DNA of 41,976 nt from Betaproteobacteria bacterium RIFCSPLOWO2_12_FULL_62_58 (GTDB lineage: Bacteria > Pseudomonadota > Gammaproteobacteria > Burkholderiales > SG8-41). Of this stretch, positions 26,027 to 34,122 are shown piece by piece. A model generated the notes under the pieces. That model worked only from the letters and a program-made list of their open reading frames with translations, was not told the origin of the DNA and did not search any database. The translations under genes were made by a program, and so were the position numbers. The stretch is taken from the NCBI GenBank assembly GCA_001772005.1, contig MERI01000180.1, positions 1 to 41,976 of the forward strand, read 5' to 3'. The number at the start of each line of letters is the position of its first letter. Position 1 is the stretch's first letter.

Positions 26027-26320
26027 TCAGCGTTTTTGCAGCAGCCGTTTCCGGCGCGCATCCTTGGGGTCAGCGATCAGGGGACGATAGATTTCCACCC
26101 GGTCCCCCGCTTTCAGCACCGTATCCGGTTTCACGAGCTTGCCGAAAATCCCGACCTTGCCGTGCGCAGGATCGAGGCAGGGAAAGCGCCGCGTAATCCC
26201 GGACTGCTCGATGGCTTCATGCACCGTGGTGCCGGGCCTGACTTCCAGCGACAGCAGCACCTGCTCGCCACGCATGGCGTAAACGACCTCCACAGCGAGC
26301 CGCGTCTTAGTGAGCGCCAT
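26027..26320 (-). CDS. rnfH: RnfH family (UPF0125) ubiquitin-like fold protein
   Basis: 97 residues. It has a beta-grasp fold with [18 protein letters not shown] near the start and [20 protein letters not shown], the family hallmark. Function is unclear; it pairs with ratA in many proteobacteria. Its ATG at 26320 overlaps the last 14 nt of ratA, so translation is coupled. The C-terminus is basic ([15 protein letters not shown]), as usual. Confidence 0.9.
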   Translation of the reverse strand: MALTKTRLAVEVVYAMRGEQVLLSLEVRPGTTVHEAIEQSGITRRFPCLDPAHGKVGIFGKLVKPDTVLKAGDRVEIYRPLIADPKDARRKRLLQKR

Positions 26321-26744
26321 AGACGCTCCTGGCGCGTCGGACAAATGCTTCGATGAAGGTGTTGGCGATGTAGCTGAACACCGGGCCGACCAGCTTCGCC
26401 AGAAGCTTGCTCGAAAACTCGTAATGCAGGCGCAATTCGACCTTGCAGCCGTGATCCGCCAGCGGCACGAAGCGCCAGCCGCCATCGAGCGTCTTGAAAG
26501 GCCCTTCCACCAGCCTTACCCATATCGTCTGGCCGGGCTCCTTGAGGTTTTCCGTGGTGAAGCTCTGCTTGATGCCGCGGTAGCTGATGTCGATCGTCGC
26601 CCGCGTCCTGTGCTCGTCGCGGTAGCCGACGCTTGCACCGCCGCACCACGGCAGGAACTCGGGATAGCGTTCGACCGCGTCAACCAGCGCGAACATCTGC
26701 TCCGGGGAAAACTCAACCAGAACGGATTTATTGACTTCGGGCAT
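26307..26744 (-). CDS. ratA: RatA/CoQ10-like START-domain protein
   Basis: 145 residues, a single START/Coq10 (polyketide cyclase-like) domain with [20 protein letters not shown], then LPWCGG and [13 protein letters not shown]. coli RatA was described as blocking ribosome subunit joining, while the family fold suggests binding of quinone or another lipid; both views exist. Here it forms an overlapping pair with rnfH and is divergent from smpB, the standard order. The pair is not treated as an active toxin-antitoxin module. Confidence 0.9.
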   Translation of the reverse strand: MPEVNKSVLVEFSPEQMFALVDAVERYPEFLPWCGGASVGYRDEHRTRATIDISYRGIKQSFTTENLKEPGQTIWVRLVEGPFKTLDGGWRFVPLADHGCKVELRLHYEFSSKLLAKLVGPVFSYIANTFIEAFVRRARSVYGAH

Positions 26745-26837
26745 GGTGGTTATCGCGTCGCGTCACCGGCCCCCCGACGCGCGGGCTGCAAAGCGCGTGC
26801 TGCTAGAATAGCATCCGGCCGTAACGGAATCGCACAG

Positions 26838-27284
26838 ATGAGCATCGTCCAGAACAAAAAAGCCTTCCACGATTATTTTATCGAACAGCGCTTCGAGGCC
26901 GGCATCGCTCTCGAAGGCTGGGAGGTCAAGGCGATCCGCGCCGGGCGCGTGCAGTTAAAGGAGGCGTACGTGACGGTGCACAACGCCGAAATTCACCTCG
27001 TCGGCTGCCACGTGAGCCCGTTGCCGACCGCATCAACTCACATCACGCCAGATCCGACCCGCACGCGCAAGCTTTTGCTGCATGCGGCCGAAATCAGCAA
27101 GCTCATCGGCAGCGTTGAGCGCGCCGGTTACACGCTGGTTCCGCTCGACATGCATTACAGCCGCGGCAAGGTCAAGCTCGATATCGGGCTTGCCAAGGGC
27201 AAGAAGCAACACGACAAGCGCGAAGCGGAAAAGGCCCGCGACTGGCAGCGCGAGAAACAGCGGCTGCTTAAACTCGCCAAATAA
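26838..27284 (+). CDS. smpB: SsrA-binding protein
   Basis: 148 residues. SmpB binds tmRNA and brings it to stalled ribosomes for trans-translation. Typical features are [47 protein letters not shown] and the C-terminal basic helix tail ([19 protein letters not shown]) that enters the mRNA channel. The start is ATG 26838. The gene is divergent from ratA-rnfH and convergent with qmcA. No ssrA gene was seen in the window. Confidence 0.96.
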   Translation: MSIVQNKKAFHDYFIEQRFEAGIALEGWEVKAIRAGRVQLKEAYVTVHNAEIHLVGCHVSPLPTASTHITPDPTRTRKLLLHAAEISKLIGSVERAGYTLVPLDMHYSRGKVKLDIGLAKGKKQHDKREAEKARDWQREKQRLLKLAK

Positions 27285-27292
27285 GATTGCGG

Positions 27293-28150
27293 TCAGGCAG
27301 ATCTTGCCTTGCCGAGCATCCCGCGCAGCGTCTCCTGCAGATCGGCCGGCAGCAGCACGATCTTGCTGTTGCCCGACGCGGCGAGGTTGTCGAGCGCATG
27401 AATGTATTTTTCCCCGAGCACGTAAAGCACCGGCATATCGCGGTCGCCCACCGCGCTGGTGATTTTCTGGATCGCCTGCGAGGAAGATTCCGCGAGGGTG
27501 ATCTGCGCGATCGCGTCGCGCTTGGCGCTCTCGAGCCGGCCCTCGGCTTCAAGGATCATGGCCTGCTTCGCGCCCTCCGCCCGAGTCACAACGGCCTTCC
27601 TTTCCCGCTCTGCAGCAGCCTGCAATTCCATCGACTTCACCATCGATTGCGAAGGCTTGATGTCCTGGATTTCCACGGACTTGATGGTGACCCCCCAATC
27701 GATCGCCTCGTCGGAAATGCTCTCTTTCAGCCGCACCTTGATTTTCTCGCGCGAAGACAGCGCCGCATCTAGCTCCATTTCGCCGGTGATCGAGCGCAGC
27801 GTGGTCTGCACCAGGTTTCTGATCGCCTCGGCAAAGTCGACCACACCATAGACGGCCTTGACGGGATCGGTGACTTTGATAAATGCGAGCGCGTTGGTGA
27901 GGATCACCGCGTTGTCCTTGGTGATCACCTCCTGCTCGGCGATGTCGAGGATGATGTCCTTGGTAATGACTTTGTAGGCAACCTTGTCGAGGTAAGGAAT
28001 GATGATGGTCAACCCGGGGCTCAGGGTCGCGTTGAATTTGCCCAGACGCTCAACGATCCACTCCTCCCCTTGCGGCACTATCCTGACGCCTTTCCAAACC
28101 GTGACTGCGGCGAATACCAGTATCGCGATGACGACGATTTCAAATCCCAT
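27293..28150 (-). CDS. qmcA: SPFH/Band 7 protein, QmcA-like paraslipin
   Basis: 285 residues. An N-terminal membrane segment (FEIVVIAILVFAAVTVW) is followed by the SPFH domain: VPQGEEWIVERLGKF, LSPGLTIIIPYLDKVAYKV and AVYGVVDFAEAIRNLVQTTL. A coiled-coil rich in Ala and Glu comes next (ELQAAAERERKAVVTRAEGA). Such proteins assemble into large inner-membrane cages and work with NfeD partners, encoded here directly upstream. ATG 28150 is chosen because GGAGGG precedes it by 5 nt; a TTG at 28162 would include the ribosome site itself. Confidence 0.92.
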   Translation of the reverse strand: MGFEIVVIAILVFAAVTVWKGVRIVPQGEEWIVERLGKFNATLSPGLTIIIPYLDKVAYKVITKDIILDIAEQEVITKDNAVILTNALAFIKVTDPVKAVYGVVDFAEAIRNLVQTTLRSITGEMELDAALSSREKIKVRLKESISDEAIDWGVTIKSVEIQDIKPSQSMVKSMELQAAAERERKAVVTRAEGAKQAMILEAEGRLESAKRDAIAQITLAESSSQAIQKITSAVGDRDMPVLYVLGEKYIHALDNLAASGNSKIVLLPADLQETLRGMLGKARSA

Positions 28151-28175
28151 GTTGCCCTCCAATTTATGCCCTCGA

Positions 28176-28619
28176 TCAAGCTCTGCTTACCTTCAATAGA
28201 CTACCCTCAACTTCCAGCACCTTGACGCGTTCGCCCGCCTTGATTTCCTCGTCAGCGATTGACTCCCATACCTCGTTTCCGAGAATAGGTTTCTGAAAGC
28301 GGATCTGTCCCTTTTCGTAAGGGCGGATGTCCTTGGTCACCAGACCGACCTCGCCGATGAAGGTGCCTCTCGACAGCCCGGCCCTGGTTTTGAAAATATT
28401 GGGTTTAAACACCTTGAACCAGAGCCAGACAAACAGCATGGAGCTCGCCGTCCAGGCGATCACCTGATAGGCCATCGACAAGTCGGGGAATACGAGCATG
28501 AGCAACCCGATGACGACCGCCCCGAGCCCGAACCACATCAGGAAAAACGCCGGTACCGCCAGTTCGAGCAGCATCAGGACGATGCCGAGCACGACCCAGT
28601 GCCACCACAGCCATTCCAT
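28176..28619 (-). CDS. NfeD-like membrane protein
   Basis: 147 residues. Three or four hydrophobic segments lie in the first 85 residues (WWHWVVLGIVLMLLELAV, FLMWFGLGAVVIGLLMLVF, VIAWTASSMLFVWLWF). A C-terminal OB-fold domain follows (GEVGLVTKDIRPYEKGQIRF; AGERVKVLEVEGSLLKV). It is the short NfeD type without a ClpP-like protease domain. Such proteins partner SPFH proteins, and qmcA follows after 25 nt, so the two form an operon. The strong ribosome site GGGGAGGGG marks ATG 28619. Confidence 0.9.
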   Translation of the reverse strand: MEWLWWHWVVLGIVLMLLELAVPAFFLMWFGLGAVVIGLLMLVFPDLSMAYQVIAWTASSMLFVWLWFKVFKPNIFKTRAGLSRGTFIGEVGLVTKDIRPYEKGQIRFQKPILGNEVWESIADEEIKAGERVKVLEVEGSLLKVSRA

Positions 28620-28820
28620 GATTTCCCCTCCCCTTGGATCGACGGCCACATGCATCACCGCGCCGGACAGGGAAATTAGAGCATGATCGCCGCACCAATG
28701 CAAAAAGTCGGTTTGGCGTCAGTCACTTGACATTTCATTGGCGGAATTCAACAGATGGTGTTCCCGATTCGGCCTCTGCCCGCGTTGCGCGGGAGCCTAC
28801 GGAGCTGTTGTCGACGACGA

Positions 28821-29051
28821 TCATTGTCCCGGCGTGATAATCTGGATGTGGTCGCGGCTCACGTTGATGAACGGGGCGGTTAGAACCTGACGGCCTCCCG
28901 GTTCCCAGACCTCCGCGTCCGTTATCGCGATAAAATCCTTGGCGTCGACCATGTAGTCCGTCACCCGGGCGCCGGGCACCAGGCTGATGTAGCCCTTGAT
29001 GCGGTAAGTCCCGGTCAGGATCGTTACCTGCGTCTTGTTTTCGTCTGTCAT
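28821..29051 (-). CDS. Small conserved protein of unknown function
   Basis: 76 residues, beta-rich: VTILTGTYRIKGYISLVPGA, then VTDYMVDAKDFIAITDAEVW and FINVSRDHIQII. It resembles small cytosolic proteins annotated only by domain number (DUF6812-like) that look like SH3/Sm-type barrels; I cannot assign a role. The start ATG has GGGAG 9 nt upstream. It is transcribed towards nfeD-qmcA but is separated from nfeD by about 200 nt that hold nothing recognisable. Confidence 0.7.
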   Translation of the reverse strand: MTDENKTQVTILTGTYRIKGYISLVPGARVTDYMVDAKDFIAITDAEVWEPGGRQVLTAPFINVSRDHIQIITPGQ

Positions 29052-29237
29052 CGATTAAGCTCCCTGGTTAGCCTGTCTCCGCTCTCCGCGTCTGGGTTGC
29101 AACGCCGACACGAGTATCGAGTTTCTGAAATGTCGTCGTGTCAGGCGCCATTATGCTGCCCATTCCGCTGGATTTGCAATCGACTCAATAGGTTGTGGTT
29201 ATGGACCGAAGCGGTGCAACGGCCGGATATTCGGCAC

Positions 29238-29582
29238 TCAGGGAAAATCGCCCCTCTTGCGAGTAACACGCCCCCCCGGTTGGAAACAAAAGCAGCGAGT
29301 CGAGCGTGCCGGAAACATAGAGCGGAACAAATCGGGCGGGAGAACGATCTCGCCAACCTGGACGTCCCCGGTCTGGCAGACCGAGATTCCGTTCGCTGTC
29401 ACGTATGGCAGCGGCGGCGGCGCCGCGCGCAGGCTCGTGATAGTGACCGGCTCCTTGAGCCTGGCCGCTACCTCTTTCTCGATCTGCGGAATGTAATCGT
29501 CGAGCGAGATGAAGAATGGGACGACGGCGAGGATCAGGATGATCACGCCGAGAACGATGCCTATGCGTTTTAACCACTTCAT
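29238..29582 (-). pseudogene. AsmA-family protein, N-terminal stump
   Basis: The frame starts MKWLKRIGIVLGVIILILAV (membrane anchor). It continues with FFISLDDYIPQIEKEVAARL, KEPVTITSLRAAPPPLPYVT and VQVGEIVLPPDLF, the usual first 90 residues of AsmA-like periplasmic lipid-transport proteins. After that the match ends in low-complexity sequence and a stop, whereas intact members are several hundred residues long. Nothing in the other frames to 29052 restores it, so the gene is truncated rather than simply frameshifted. There is no clear ribosome site. Confidence 0.65.
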
Positions 29583-29608
29583 ATATTTAGAAAATTTCTC
29601 AAAAAGCG

Positions 29609-29637
29609 TTGACCCTGAACGCCCGTACAATTAATAT
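29609..29637 (+). promoter_or_regulatory. Sigma-70 promoter upstream of the split tRNA-Asn
   Basis: TTGACC (29609-29614), 17-nt spacer, TAATAT (29632-29637). This is close to consensus, and the only stable RNA or gene downstream is the tRNA about 180 nt away. A second TATAAT occurs at 29712-29717 without a good -35. Confidence 0.6.
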
Positions 29638-29823
29638 ATGTCCGTTTCCAGGACAGCACCAAGCAGTTTTTCACTTCCGGCGACTCCCCGATACCGCAAC
29701 GAAAAGGTCTATATAATTCCGATAGACGACCTTCCGTTGGTGCGGGAAGCGAAGCTGCGGCTTACGCCGCCCAGGAATTCGCAAGTCAAGGGCATCAGAT
29801 GGGCCGCAGAGTATGAAATTTGA

Positions 29824-30120
29824 TCCCCGATAGCTCAGTTGGTAGAGCGACGGACTGTCAAATGGCAGCGTCACAGGGAAACCTGTGAATGAAAATCGGG
29901 TGAACTCAGGGAATGTCCTTCGTGGAAGAATCCTGAGCCAAGCCCGCCGAAGGGCAAGTAGTAGGCGGGAAGGTGCAGAGACTAGGGGGTGAGCAGCCCA
30001 AGCAATAAGCCCCCATCAGCGCCCGACACCCTACCGGGTCATGCCGAGGGTGATGAGATAGTCCAGCGCGCAAGCGTTGTAATCCGCAGGTCCCAGGTTC
30101 GAGCCCTGGTCGGGGAGCCA
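29824..30120 (+). tRNA. tRNA-Asn(GUU) gene interrupted by a group I intron
   Basis: Exon 1 is 29824-29858 (35 nt) and exon 2 is 30080-30120 (41 nt, with encoded CCA). Joined, they give a regular 76-nt tRNA: acceptor TCCCCGA/TCGGGGA, D arm GCTCAGTTGGTAGAGC, anticodon region CGGACTGTTAATCCG with loop CTGTTAA (anticodon GUU), and T arm CCAGG-TTCGAGC-CCTGG. The break lies between the second and third anticodon bases. The sequence agrees closely with bacterial tRNA-Asn. No uninterrupted tRNA-Asn is present in the window. Confidence 0.95.
29859..30079 (+). ncRNA. Group I self-splicing intron in the tRNA-Asn anticodon
   Basis: 221 nt. The 5' exon ends in U and the intron ends in G, as group I splicing requires. 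The internal guide GCAG (29865-29868) pairs with exon CTGT with a U-G wobble at the splice site (P1). The conserved core elements are R, GTGCAGAGACTA (29973-29984), and S, GATGAGATAGTCC (about 30052-30064), which form P7. They match the tRNA-intron group (IC3) known from Azoarcus tRNA-Ile and Agrobacterium tRNA-Arg. There is no open reading frame for a homing endonuclease. Confidence 0.92.
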
Positions 30121-30129
30121 AACAAAATA

Positions 30130-30157
30130 AGGGTTAGCCGGTGGCTAGCCCTTTTTT
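30130..30157 (+). terminator. Rho-independent terminator of the tRNA gene
   Basis: Stem AGGGTTAGCC / GGCTAGCCCT (one G-U pair) with loop GGT, followed by six T. It lies 9 nt behind the tRNA CCA end. Confidence 0.88.
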
Positions 30158-30222
30158 GTTGCCCTCACCGTGGCGAAAACGTAGCAAAGAAACTACTGCT
30201 GCTAAACTACTGGAAAATCTCT

Positions 30223-30267
30223 CTGTTAATCCGCAGGTCCCAGCTTCGAGCCCTGGTCGGGGAGTCA
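30223..30267 (+). repeat. Intron-less 3' half of tRNA-Asn (attachment-site-like duplicate)
   Basis: The 45 nt from CTGTTAATCCG to GGGGAGTCA repeat the tRNA-Asn 3' half as it would be after splicing, with two substitutions (CAGCTTCG for CAGGTTCG, GTCA for GCCA). Identity begins exactly in the anticodon loop, where tyrosine integrases usually cut tRNA genes, and upstream of it the sequence is unrelated. No integrase gene is seen. Confidence 0.75.
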
Positions 30268-30280
30268 ATTAATCGGTTTT

Positions 30281-30478
30281 ATGGCACATTGCTTATTCGC
30301 CCGTGATGGTCAGCGCTACCTGAGTCCGCGAGTGGTGGTGACCCGTCTGGAGTCCGAGTTCGCCTATGTTGAAGCGAGCGAGGAGGACGGCCGCCGCCAT
30401 GTACGGGGCCTCGTCCGGCAGTTCCAGGCGATCGAGCGGGCAGGAGACATCCCGGTCGAAACGCTTCACTCGATGCGC
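30281..30478 (+). CDS. Possible truncated small protein
   Basis: The frame begins MAHCLFARDGQRYLSPRVVV and continues to about FQAIERAGDIPVETLHS before running antisense into the Bug gene; the formal stop is at 30703. The first 60 residues look protein-like (charged, helical) but I do not recognise them and see no ribosome site. It begins 14 nt after the tRNA duplicate and may be the stump of a gene carried by a former integrated element. Confidence 0.25.
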
Positions 30479-31437
30479 ACGCCGGCCGTTTTCACCACCT
30501 TGGCCCACTTCGCGTGCTCGGTCTTGATGAAAGCGGCGAACTGCTCGGGCGTGCTGCCCTGCGCTTCCGCACCCTGTTTGTCCAACGCGTCATTGACTTC
30601 CTTCAGCGCCAGGACCTTCGCAATCTCGGCATGGAGCCGGTTGATGATCTCCTTAGGTGTACCGGCCGGAGCGAGCATCCCGGTCCAGAGCGTCGCGTCG
30701 TAACCTTTCACGCCCGCCTCGTCCAGGCTCGGTATATCAGGCAGGTTCGACGCACGTTTGGCGCTTGAAACAGCGAGCACCTTGACGCGGCCCGACCTGA
30801 TGAACGGCAACGCCGCCGGCATCGTCGGGATGCCGAGTTGAACATCCCCCGAGACGAGATCTGCCACGGCCTGCGGACTACCCTTGTATGGCACATGCGT
30901 CATCTTCACGCCCGTCAACAGAATAAACAGCTCCACCGCGAGGTGCGTCGTCGCGCCTTGGCCAGCGGAACCGAAATTGATCTCGCCGGGGCGGGCTTTC
31001 GCGAGCGCGACAAGGTCCTTCACGTTCTTGACAGGCAACGATGGATGGACGACCAGTACCAGCGGGATCGTCCCGACCAGGGAAATCGGCGCGAAATCGC
31101 GCACCGGATCGTAAGGAATCTTGGGGTTCACGTTGGGATACTGCACCAGCTCCGATGTCGACCCGAGCAGGATGGTGTAGCCGTCTGCCGGGGCCCGTGC
31201 CACGATATCCGCACCGATGCTGCCAGCCGCGCCAGGCCGGTTTTCCACCACGATCTGCTGGCCGAGGCGTTCGCTGAGCCTGGTTCCGACGATGCGTCCC
31301 ATGGTGTCGGAGCCACCCCCCGCCGGAAAGGGCACCATCATTCTCACCGGTTTGTTCGGATAGCTTTGTGCTGCCGCCGAGCCTGCGATCAGGTTGATCA
31401 TGATGGATGCAGCAAAGAACCACGATATGAGCTTCAT
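30466..31437 (-). CDS. Bug-type TTT periplasmic solute receptor
   Basis: 323 residues with a signal peptide (MKLISWFFAASIMINLIAGS, cleavage near AAAQS). Bug hallmarks are YPNKPVRMMVPFPAGGGSDT, VVENRPGAAGSIGADIVAR, VLVVHPSLPVKNVKDLVALA and MTHVPYKGSPQAVADLVSGD. The Asp within AGGGSD in the first loop and the carboxylate-binding loops look intact. GGGAGG lies just before ATG 31437; the frame is open further upstream but would place the signal peptide internally. It is divergent from the next Bug gene with 216 nt between them. No transporter membrane subunit is nearby. Confidence 0.92.
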   Translation of the reverse strand: MKLISWFFAASIMINLIAGSAAAQSYPNKPVRMMVPFPAGGGSDTMGRIVGTRLSERLGQQIVVENRPGAAGSIGADIVARAPADGYTILLGSTSELVQYPNVNPKIPYDPVRDFAPISLVGTIPLVLVVHPSLPVKNVKDLVALAKARPGEINFGSAGQGATTHLAVELFILLTGVKMTHVPYKGSPQAVADLVSGDVQLGIPTMPAALPFIRSGRVKVLAVSSAKRASNLPDIPSLDEAGVKGYDATLWTGMLAPAGTPKEIINRLHAEIAKVLALKEVNDALDKQGAEAQGSTPEQFAAFIKTEHAKWAKVVKTAGVRIE

Positions 31438-31653
31438 AGGCCTCCCTTGAGATCCGCGCTCAACGACTTGGCGTGAACAGTTCGTATCATCACTAATAAT
31501 ACCCGGAACTTCAGTGCTTGCTGCAAGACGCCGCGTTCCAGGCCGTGCGCGGCGGCAACGCGCATCGATCCGACGGTGGTTTGGCCGCACAGTTGCGGGA
31601 ACACCGTCGGCCATGTGGTAGTATCGCGCAAAACATCGGACAGGAGGGAGTCG

Positions 31654-32628
31654 ATGGTCATCACACGCGCTCTGATTGTTCTCAGCCTCGTCGTTCTGTG
31701 GCTTTCTGCTGACTATGCCGCCGCCCAGACTTATCCGAGCAAGTCGGTCCGGCTGATCGTGCCTTTCACGCCCGGCGGCATCTCCGATTTGCTCGCACGC
31801 TCCCTGGGCGCCAAACTGGGCCCCGCCCTGGGCCAGCAAATCGTGGTGGAGAACCGGCCGGGTGCCGGTACCACGATCGCTTCCGAAGTCGTGGCCAGAT
31901 CCTCCCCAGACGGTCACACACTCTATCTGCAGGACATCACCACCCACGCGATCAATGCCAGCCTCTATCGGCGGCTATCGTACGATTCCGTCAAGGATTT
32001 TACATTGATCCAGATGCTGGCCACGACGCCCCTGATCCTGGTCGTGCATCCGTCGCTCCCGGTGAAAAGCGTGAAGGAGTTGATCGCGTTCGCCAAGGGA
32101 AGGCCGGGGCAAATCATCTACGGCTCCTCAGGCAACGGCACGATCGTGCATCTTTCGACTGAGCTTTTTAAGTCGATGGCCGGCGTCGATATGGTACACG
32201 TGCCTTTCAAGGGCAGCCCCCAGTCGGTGTTGGCATTGCTGAGCGGCGAGGTCGCCGTTTCGTTCCCCACCATGCCGCCGGCGCTGCCTCTCGTCCAGAC
32301 AGGCAAGCTGCGCGCGCTGGCGGTGACCAGCCCGAAGCGATCGAAAGCGGCGCCCGACGTGCCAACGGTGAGCGAGGCCGGCCTCAAGGGCTACGAGATG
32401 GTGCTTTACAGCGGCATCATCGGCCCGTCGAACGTCCCGCGCGAAATCGTCGCCAGGCTCAACGCCGAGATCGGCAAGGCCATACACGCTCCGGAGTTAA
32501 AGCCGGTCCTCGACAGCGTAGGGGCAGAGCCGGTCACCATGACGCCCGAGCAGTTTAGGACGCACTTGCTTTCCGAAATCGACAAGCTCGGCGCGATCGT
32601 TCGGTCGGTGGGAGCGCGCGTCGATTAG
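31654..32628 (+). CDS. Bug-type TTT periplasmic solute receptor
   Basis: 324 residues with a signal peptide (VITRALIVLSLVVLWLSADY, cleavage near AAAQT). Bug hallmarks are YPSKSVRLIVPFTPGGISDL, VVENRPGAGTTIASEVVARS and MVHVPFKGSPQSVLALLSGE. ATG 31654 follows GGAGGGAGTCG. It is divergent from the previous Bug gene; the 31438-31653 gap may hold a shared promoter but shows no clear one. Overall similarity between the two neighbours suggests an old duplication, as is usual for this very large family. Confidence 0.92.
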   Translation: MVITRALIVLSLVVLWLSADYAAAQTYPSKSVRLIVPFTPGGISDLLARSLGAKLGPALGQQIVVENRPGAGTTIASEVVARSSPDGHTLYLQDITTHAINASLYRRLSYDSVKDFTLIQMLATTPLILVVHPSLPVKSVKELIAFAKGRPGQIIYGSSGNGTIVHLSTELFKSMAGVDMVHVPFKGSPQSVLALLSGEVAVSFPTMPPALPLVQTGKLRALAVTSPKRSKAAPDVPTVSEAGLKGYEMVLYSGIIGPSNVPREIVARLNAEIGKAIHAPELKPVLDSVGAEPVTMTPEQFRTHLLSEIDKLGAIVRSVGARVD

Positions 32629-32681
32629 TGCTACTGCGTCACCAACAAGTGGATTCCCCCCCTTCCATCCCTCACTCCTGA

Positions 32682-32924
32682 CCTCTCTCCCAAAGGGAGA
32701 GAGGAAGCTCGAGCCTCCCTTCTCGTTTCCCTCACTCCCGCCTCTCTCCCGAGGGGAGAGAGGGGACTCGAGCCTCCCTTCTCCCCTCGGGAGAAGGGTC
32801 GGGGATGAGGGATGGAAGGGTCGGGGTTGAGGGACCGGGAGGGCTAGGGTGGGGATGGGTTTGGTGCGGCAGGCAACCTCAGCGTTAACCCACCCCCATC
32901 CTGATCTTCCCCCTGAGGGGGAAG
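32682..32924. repeat. Cluster of short GC-rich hairpins
   Basis: Perfect hairpins CCTCTCTCCC-AAA-GGGAGAGAGG (32682), the same arms with a GAG loop (32741), CCCTTCTCCC-CTC-GGGAGAAGGG (32776) and CTTCCCCC-TGA-GGGGGAAG (32906). They are linked by repeated CTCGAGCCTCCCTTCTC and TCCCTCACTCC segments. The region fills the 333-nt gap between the convergent Bug and CobW genes, where no protein frame is supported. The hairpins have the same arm length and loop size as the one inside guaA. Confidence 0.8.
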
Positions 32925-32961
32925 GAACGTTCTTGGCTTCAAGTTTGATGGCACAGTAAAG

Positions 32962-34023
32962 CTAGTTTGCGCTTTGCGCCGTTATCGCGCCGATGGCTGC
33001 GAACAGATTCGCGACCGTTTCGCGCGGAATGGCGCGCGTGATGAATACCAGACGCGTGCCGCGGTCATCGCCCGGCCACGCTGCAAGCTCGAGCGGCGGA
33101 TGAAACAGGTGTTGTACCCCCTGGATCACCACCGGTCCCGCTTTTCCTTCGACGTTCACCAAGCCCTTGACGCGCAGCAGATCAGGCCCGCGCAAGGCGG
33201 TCAGTACGTCCAGGCATTGCGTGAAGGCCGACCATGGCATCGGTTTCTCGAAGCGCAACACGAAGGTTTCGACGCTCGCGTCGTGCCGGTGCCCGTGGTG
33301 GCCGTGCGCGCCCTCCTCGCCCGCGCCCAGCCAGCGCTCGACCTCTTCCAGGTCGGCGTGCGTGCGGCGCAGCCCGACGTCGACGAGAAACGAAAGCTCG
33401 ATGTCGCCATGCAGCGCAACGCGCACCGGCGCATTGGGATTGAGTTCTTCCAGCCTGGCAGTGAGATCGGAGAGCTGCTTCTCCGTGACGAGATCGCTCT
33501 TGGCTACCACCAGCCGGTCGGCGAGTGCCGTCTGCTTCACCGGCTCCGAGAACTGCGTAAGTTGTCCCGGCGCGTTGACGGCGTCCACCAGCGTGACCAC
33601 GCAATCAAGCCGGTACTGCTCAAGCAGCAAGGTGTCCGTGAGCAGCGTCTGCATCACCGGCGCGGGGTCCGCGAGCCCGGTGGTCTCGATCACGACGCGG
33701 TCGAAGTCGATGATCTCGCCGTTGCGCCGCTTGATGAACAGATCCCGCAGCGTTTCCTGCAGATCCCCGCGCAGGACGCAGCACAGGCAGCCGTTGTTGA
33801 GCAGCATCATCTGCTCGGATGACACCTGCACGAGATCGTTGTCCACGCCGATCTCGCCCAGTTCATTGACGATCACCGCGACCCGGTTCATCTCGGGACG
33901 CTTCAGAAGCTGGTTGATGAGCGTGGTCTTTCCGCTGCCGAGGAAACCGGTCACGATGGAAACCGGAATCAACCCCGCGAGGACGTCACGGGTCGTACCA
34001 GGGCTTGTTTGCGTCAGCGTCAT
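32962..34023 (-). CDS. CobW/COG0523-family metal-chaperone GTPase
   Basis: 353 residues. The G domain has Walker A GFLGSGKT (26-33), the family metal site GCLCCV (78-83) and VIETTGLADP; a His-rich linker (GAHGHHGHRHD) follows near residue 240. The CobW C-terminal domain contains LLRVKGLVNVEG, HLFHPP and the GTRLVFITRAIPRE ending. Family members deliver metals such as zinc, cobalt or iron to client enzymes; one branch activates nitrile hydratase. A nitrile hydratase remnant exists 11 kb away, but no intact client is adjacent. Start ATG 34023 is normal; the upstream region is a heptamer repeat. Confidence 0.9.
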   Translation of the reverse strand: MTLTQTSPGTTRDVLAGLIPVSIVTGFLGSGKTTLINQLLKRPEMNRVAVIVNELGEIGVDNDLVQVSSEQMMLLNNGCLCCVLRGDLQETLRDLFIKRRNGEIIDFDRVVIETTGLADPAPVMQTLLTDTLLLEQYRLDCVVTLVDAVNAPGQLTQFSEPVKQTALADRLVVAKSDLVTEKQLSDLTARLEELNPNAPVRVALHGDIELSFLVDVGLRRTHADLEEVERWLGAGEEGAHGHHGHRHDASVETFVLRFEKPMPWSAFTQCLDVLTALRGPDLLRVKGLVNVEGKAGPVVIQGVQHLFHPPLELAAWPGDDRGTRLVFITRAIPRETVANLFAAIGAITAQSAN

Positions 34024-34034
34024 GTGAGAAGGAC

Positions 34035-34115
34035 GGTAAGCCGTAAGCAGTTAGCGGTAAGCGGTGACCCTGACCTGGCATGATTTTACCGCTGTCCGCT
34101 TACCGTTTGCCGCTC
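34035..34115. repeat. Two inverted heptamer arrays
   Basis: Left array (34035-34069): GGTAAGC, CGTAAGC, AGTTAGC, GGTAAGC, GGTGACC. Right array (34088-34115): ACCGCTG, TCCGCTT, ACCGTTT, GCCGCTC. The left array is the reverse complement of the right unit type, and both are the same unit family as the array at 11468-11516. Confidence 0.8.
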
Positions 34116-34122
34116 GCGGCCG

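Noticed and set aside
26027-26744. RnfH-RatA as a toxin-antitoxin module
   Set aside because: The pair is a widespread housekeeping arrangement next to smpB; the family fold points to lipid/quinone binding, and RnfH is not an established antitoxin.
29638-29823. 61-codon frame just before the tRNA-Asn
   Set aside because: Its ATG sits immediately at the end of the -10 box of the upstream promoter, so the transcript would begin inside or after it; there is no ribosome site and no recognisable sequence.
32682-32798. Rho-independent terminators between the convergent Bug and CobW genes
   Set aside because: The hairpins are strong but lack T-tracts and repeat as a family, so they are better described as dispersed palindromes, although they may also stop transcription.
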